From Utricularia gibba (lineage: Eukaryota; Streptophyta; Magnoliopsida; Lamiales; Lentibulariaceae): DNA of 64,000 nucleotides. Below the pieces are notes generated by a model, which was not told the origin of the DNA, did not search any database, and worked only from the letters and a program-made list of their open reading frames with translations. Of the stretch, positions 61,254 to 64,000 are shown piece by piece. The stretch spans positions 3,038,001 to 3,102,000 of the forward strand of contig NEEC01000004.1 in NCBI GenBank assembly GCA_002189035.1, in the 5' to 3' direction. The position numbers were made by a program, and so were the translations under genes. Numbering within the stretch: the first letter of the stretch is position 1; the number at the start of each line of letters is the position of its first letter.

Positions 61254-62421
61254 TGATAACACATATTTTTAAGTGGCTCAATGCATGGAATTTACTCATT
61301 TTATGCTACAAAAATTAAGCTTAATTGCCTGTTTCTATATTTTTGCACATAAGTACTGTAGGAGTGCACTTTTAGTCTTAGTTGGGACTAAATCGCAATT
61401 TAGTCCCAACCTTTTAACAGTTCCTTTCGAGCAATGCAGCATGGGTCGCAACACAAATCCCAAGGAGCCGAGTATGAACAGTGTGGTGGCAGTAAAGGTG
61501 ACAGAAGTCTGAAGAAGAGTACACGCAAAGCCCAAGGAGGGGAGAAAGGAAGATTTTGGACAAAAAGGGAGGAAAGGTGGAGAGAGAAGTAGATCTCCCC
61601 TTGGAGACTCACGAACACAATTTCTGGGAAGGATTTCTGGGGAAGAAGAAGAAGGAAGACAAACAAGAACGAAGCTGAAGTTCAAGATTATTTTCTGTCT
61701 TCGAAGAACATTACTCCTAGCTAAGAGTAGCTAGTGACGTTTTTCAGTTTTTGTTGACACTTCACATTACTTGTTTGTTTGCTTTCTGGTATTTGACTGT
61801 GAAATGAGCACACTGAGGGTGATGTTTTCTTTTCCACTTTCATTTACCTTAAGCATGAGTGGCTAAGTACTTAGGGGGGTGCCTTGGGGTAAAAAGGGGA
61901 GAAACATGTTAATCAACCTTTAGATCTAAACAGCCATGAGTCACGCCACTTCCTTAACAAACTAGGATAGATCCAGGAGGGGGAAATAGTGAAACCCAAC
62001 TTAACAACCCTAATTAGAGGTAGACCAAAGATTAGGGGGAAAAACAAGAATCCGGGTAGACCTAGATCTTGTGAGTTAGTTGTATGATTTGTGGTTTGTG
62101 TGAGTTTGTTTAGTGATGAGCATACATCCTCTAGGAGTCCCAAGGCATCACCCATTCCATTCCAGAAACAACCGAACTCCAGAACTTGTTATTTTTATTT
62201 ACTGTATTTCGTTTTAGTTCTGCCTTACTCCTAGCTAAGACCAATTTTACCAACGTGACACTAGTTTCGTGCGTCAACTTTCACATAGCAAGCACCTGCT
62301 CTTCGTGTTCGACCCTAATCACTATGCTCATAATTGTTTTATGCTTGAATGTGGGTTAGGTTATAAATTTATTTGATAGGAAAATTTGCAATTAACGACT
62401 TGCACAATTTTTCGTTTATCA
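61254..62421 (+). mobile_element. Solo LTR with TGCGG target duplication, family member 8
   Basis: TGATAACACA to TTTTTCGTTTATCA, 1168 bp, flanked by TGCGG at 61249-61253 and 62422-62426. It is nearly identical to the minus-strand member at 43544-44714, so both are young. A perfect 13-bp hairpin lies at 61381-61393/61398-61410, starting 127 nt from the left end. It split the LTR of the copia element that continues at 62427. The frames on both strands inside it (61335-61685, 61400-61666) are by-products. Confidence 0.96.
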
Positions 62422-62426
62422 TGCGG

Positions 62427-62693
62427 GCTATAGTAATGTCTCTGATTCAAGCCGAACTGTTGTGGCTAGTGCAGTTGGACACGCAAGAAAGAGCAGCAGG
62501 ACCATACCTGAACAAACGGCAAATGAGATTGACGAGAACAAGAAGCAAAATATCTTGTTTGGAGGTTTCCATGAAAATCGCTCTATATAAGAGTTCATTG
62601 CAACAAGCTACTAATGTATCTGAGAAAAATCAAGACAAAGAATGGAACCTTTTAGCCTCCCTAATATCTCCTGCAATTTCTTCCTTTTTATCA
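62427..62693 (+). mobile_element. Right part of a Ty1/copia 5' LTR
   Basis: This segment carries a TATA-like CTCTATATAAGAG (about 62581) and ends TTTTTATCA directly before the primer-binding site, so it is the 3' part of the 5' LTR. The left part lies before the inserted solo LTR; TGATGAAGCATG near 61230 is one possible start but cannot be verified without the 3' LTR, which is outside the window. Confidence 0.75.
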
Positions 62694-62705
62694 TGGTATC
62701 AGAGC
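62694..62705 (+). other. Copia primer-binding site (initiator Met-tRNA)
   Basis: TGGTATCAGAGC is complementary to the 3' end of plant initiator methionine tRNA, the usual primer of Ty1/copia reverse transcription, and sits immediately after the LTR end. Confidence 0.95.
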
Positions 62706-62741
62706 AGGTTATTTCATCTTCCTCTTGCTCTCCCTAAACAC

Positions 62742-63620
62742 ATGGGAGACAATCATTCTGAACCTCATCAATCCATAGACGGTGATGGTCCTCCACCAAG
62801 TGAGAACTCTCACTCCTCTGGGTCTTCTTCCATAATCTCTCAGGAAGTTATTGCCAGCATTAGAAAACCCAAATCAATCACTTGTCACTAATCTCCTTAC
62901 ACCAAGAAATTACAACCTCTGGTGTAAAAGTGTGCGGGTTGCTCTTAGGGCAAAGAAGAAAATGGCACTCATTGACGGAAGACTCCCAATGCCAAACGAA
63001 AGCTCCAAACACTATGATGATTGGATGCAGGCAGATGCCATGGTTCTAGCATGGCTCATGAGTTGGATCTCCCCAGACCTCCATGCCTCCTTTAGTAATT
63101 GTGAAACTTCCAGAGAGCTTTGGTTGGAACTCAAAGAAAAATATGGAAGTAGTAATGGGCCTCTCCTATATGAGCTGCGACGGGATCTTGCAAACTTGGT
63201 ACAAGGAAGCTCGACAGTTCATGATTATTATACAAAGCGTAAGGTGCTTTGGGAAGACTACACTGCAGCTCTCCCACCTGTGATGTGTACTTGTGGTTGT
63301 GGTGTTCAAATGCCGGTTATAGATGTGCTGAAAAACACCTTCACTATGGACTTTCTTATGGGACTCAGTCCTGAATTTGAGGTCATTCGCAGCCAAATCA
63401 CTCTTATGCGCCCTATCCCATCTATGAGTGAAGTTCTTCAAATGGTGTTGACCGCAGAAAAGCATAAACAAATCAATGATCTTATGACTTCTAAGATGTA
63501 GCACAGCGCTATGGCAATCCAAAGGAGGGATAAGAGATCAGCCCTCACTGCTAGGAAGCAAAACTGGAACACTGTGGACAAACGCAAAGAGTACAATACC
63601 GCATCTTCCACAAGAAAAGT
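62742..63620 (+). pseudogene. Ty1/copia gag with frameshifts
   Basis: The first ATG after the primer-binding site opens MGDNHSEPHQSIDGDGPPPS and a Ser-rich leader. A frame change near 62850 is needed to continue into NPNQSLVTNLLTPRNYNLWC, then KSVRVALRAKKKMALIDGRL, the UBN2/Retrotran_gag_3 region, and LLYELRRDLANLVQGSSTVH, to a stop at 63501. Downstream, the zinc-knuckle position reads CLLGGQNQDTC in another frame, with the first Cys and the His missing. Gag should form the particle, but this copy cannot make a full-length protein. Confidence 0.85.
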
Positions 63621-64000
63621 TTATAAAAAATGCAATTTGTCTTCTTGGAGGACAAAATCAAGACACCTGCTTCTTAATTCATAGGGTATCGGATTTCTTC
63701 AAAGAAAAACATGGAGATGAATGGCCCAAAATCTGGAACAACCAGTTACAAAAAATCATGGAGTTAAAAGGAAAGGAGCAGGAATGTAACAATTTAGAAG
63801 GCGAAATTGAATCCTCTGAGTTAACCGAACAAGCAGTCAACCATCTTCATCTCTCAGGTACTGGAAATAATGCTCAATTGCTTAACAATGCAACTTGGGT
63901 TGTGGATACAGGAGCCACCACCCACGTCTGTCATCAAAGGGAGCTCTTCACAAATATTTGGCTGCTCCCCTCAACTGTGGAAATTCATCTTCCTAATGGG
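63621..64000 (+). pseudogene. Ty1/copia protease region, runs off the window
   Basis: Frame in phase 2: CFLIHRVSDFFKEKHGDEWP, a variable Glu-rich linker, then TWVVDTGATTHVCHQRELF and VEIHLPNG. DTGA (Asp codon at 63905-63907) is the aspartic protease active site, here intact, and is followed as usual by the HxC..R block. It is in a different frame from the gag. Integrase and RT should lie beyond 64000 if the element is complete. Confidence 0.88.

Noticed and set aside
61335-61685. 116-codon minus-strand frame
   Set aside because: Lies wholly within the solo LTR at 61254-62421; the equivalent position in 43544-44714 does not keep the same frame.

Overview
The window is nuclear DNA of a flowering plant. 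All multi-exon genes have GT-AG introns, the proteins belong to plant families (a GRAS factor, an OBERON-type PHD protein, a two-pore K+ channel, a plant-type MBOAT wax/sterol acyltransferase), the intergenic DNA is very AT-rich, and LTR retrotransposons and PIF/Harbinger remnants are abundant. I cannot place the species; nothing looks bacterial, organellar or viral.

Seven protein-coding genes appear intact and could be spliced by eye into full-length frames. In order they are: acetoacetyl-CoA thiolase (minus strand, 13 exons, 4385-6917); a TPK-type vacuolar K+ channel (minus, 2 exons, 18104-19210); an OBERON-like PHD/coiled-coil protein (plus, 2 exons, 28842-30798); a PAT1-branch GRAS protein (plus, uninterrupted, 34478-36094); an MO25/CAB39 scaffold (minus, 11 exons, 37473-40257); a Rho GDP-dissociation inhibitor (plus, 5 exons, 41428-42852); and a membrane-bound O-acyltransferase of the wax synthase/sterol acyltransferase type (plus, 2 exons, 56287-57505). 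They are unrelated housekeeping or signalling genes that share no pathway and form no cluster. 28.8-42.9 kb is the gene-dense island.

The rest is mostly a transposon graveyard. One LTR family recurs about eight times (8705-10009, 22969-24149, 32460-~32900, 43544-44714, 47798-48681, 52621-54044, ~54560-55054, 61254-62421). Three copies are solo LTRs with perfect 5-bp target duplications (CTAAT, CATAC, TGCGG). The best copies carry a perfect 12-14 bp hairpin starting exactly 127 nt inside the LTR, with paired substitutions between copies. This is the most interesting sequence-level signal here. From 10.1 to 16.6 kb lie two decayed PIF/Harbinger transposases, an opposite-strand Myb/SANT-like ORF1 remnant, and a Ty3/gypsy fragment whose pol and gag have become head-on. 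A decayed gypsy pol lies on the minus strand at 24.8-27.4 kb. A third Harbinger remnant is at 58 kb. A Ty1/copia element with a recognisable primer-binding site, gag and protease runs off the right edge, and its LTR was split by one of the solo LTRs.

Several short tandem arrays (39, 42, 44, 47, ~50-60 and ~175 bp), one MITE-like palindrome, a 102-bp inverted repeat and a few unexplained coding-like fragments complete the picture. I found no CRISPR array, rRNA, convincing tRNA or clearly novel multi-gene system.
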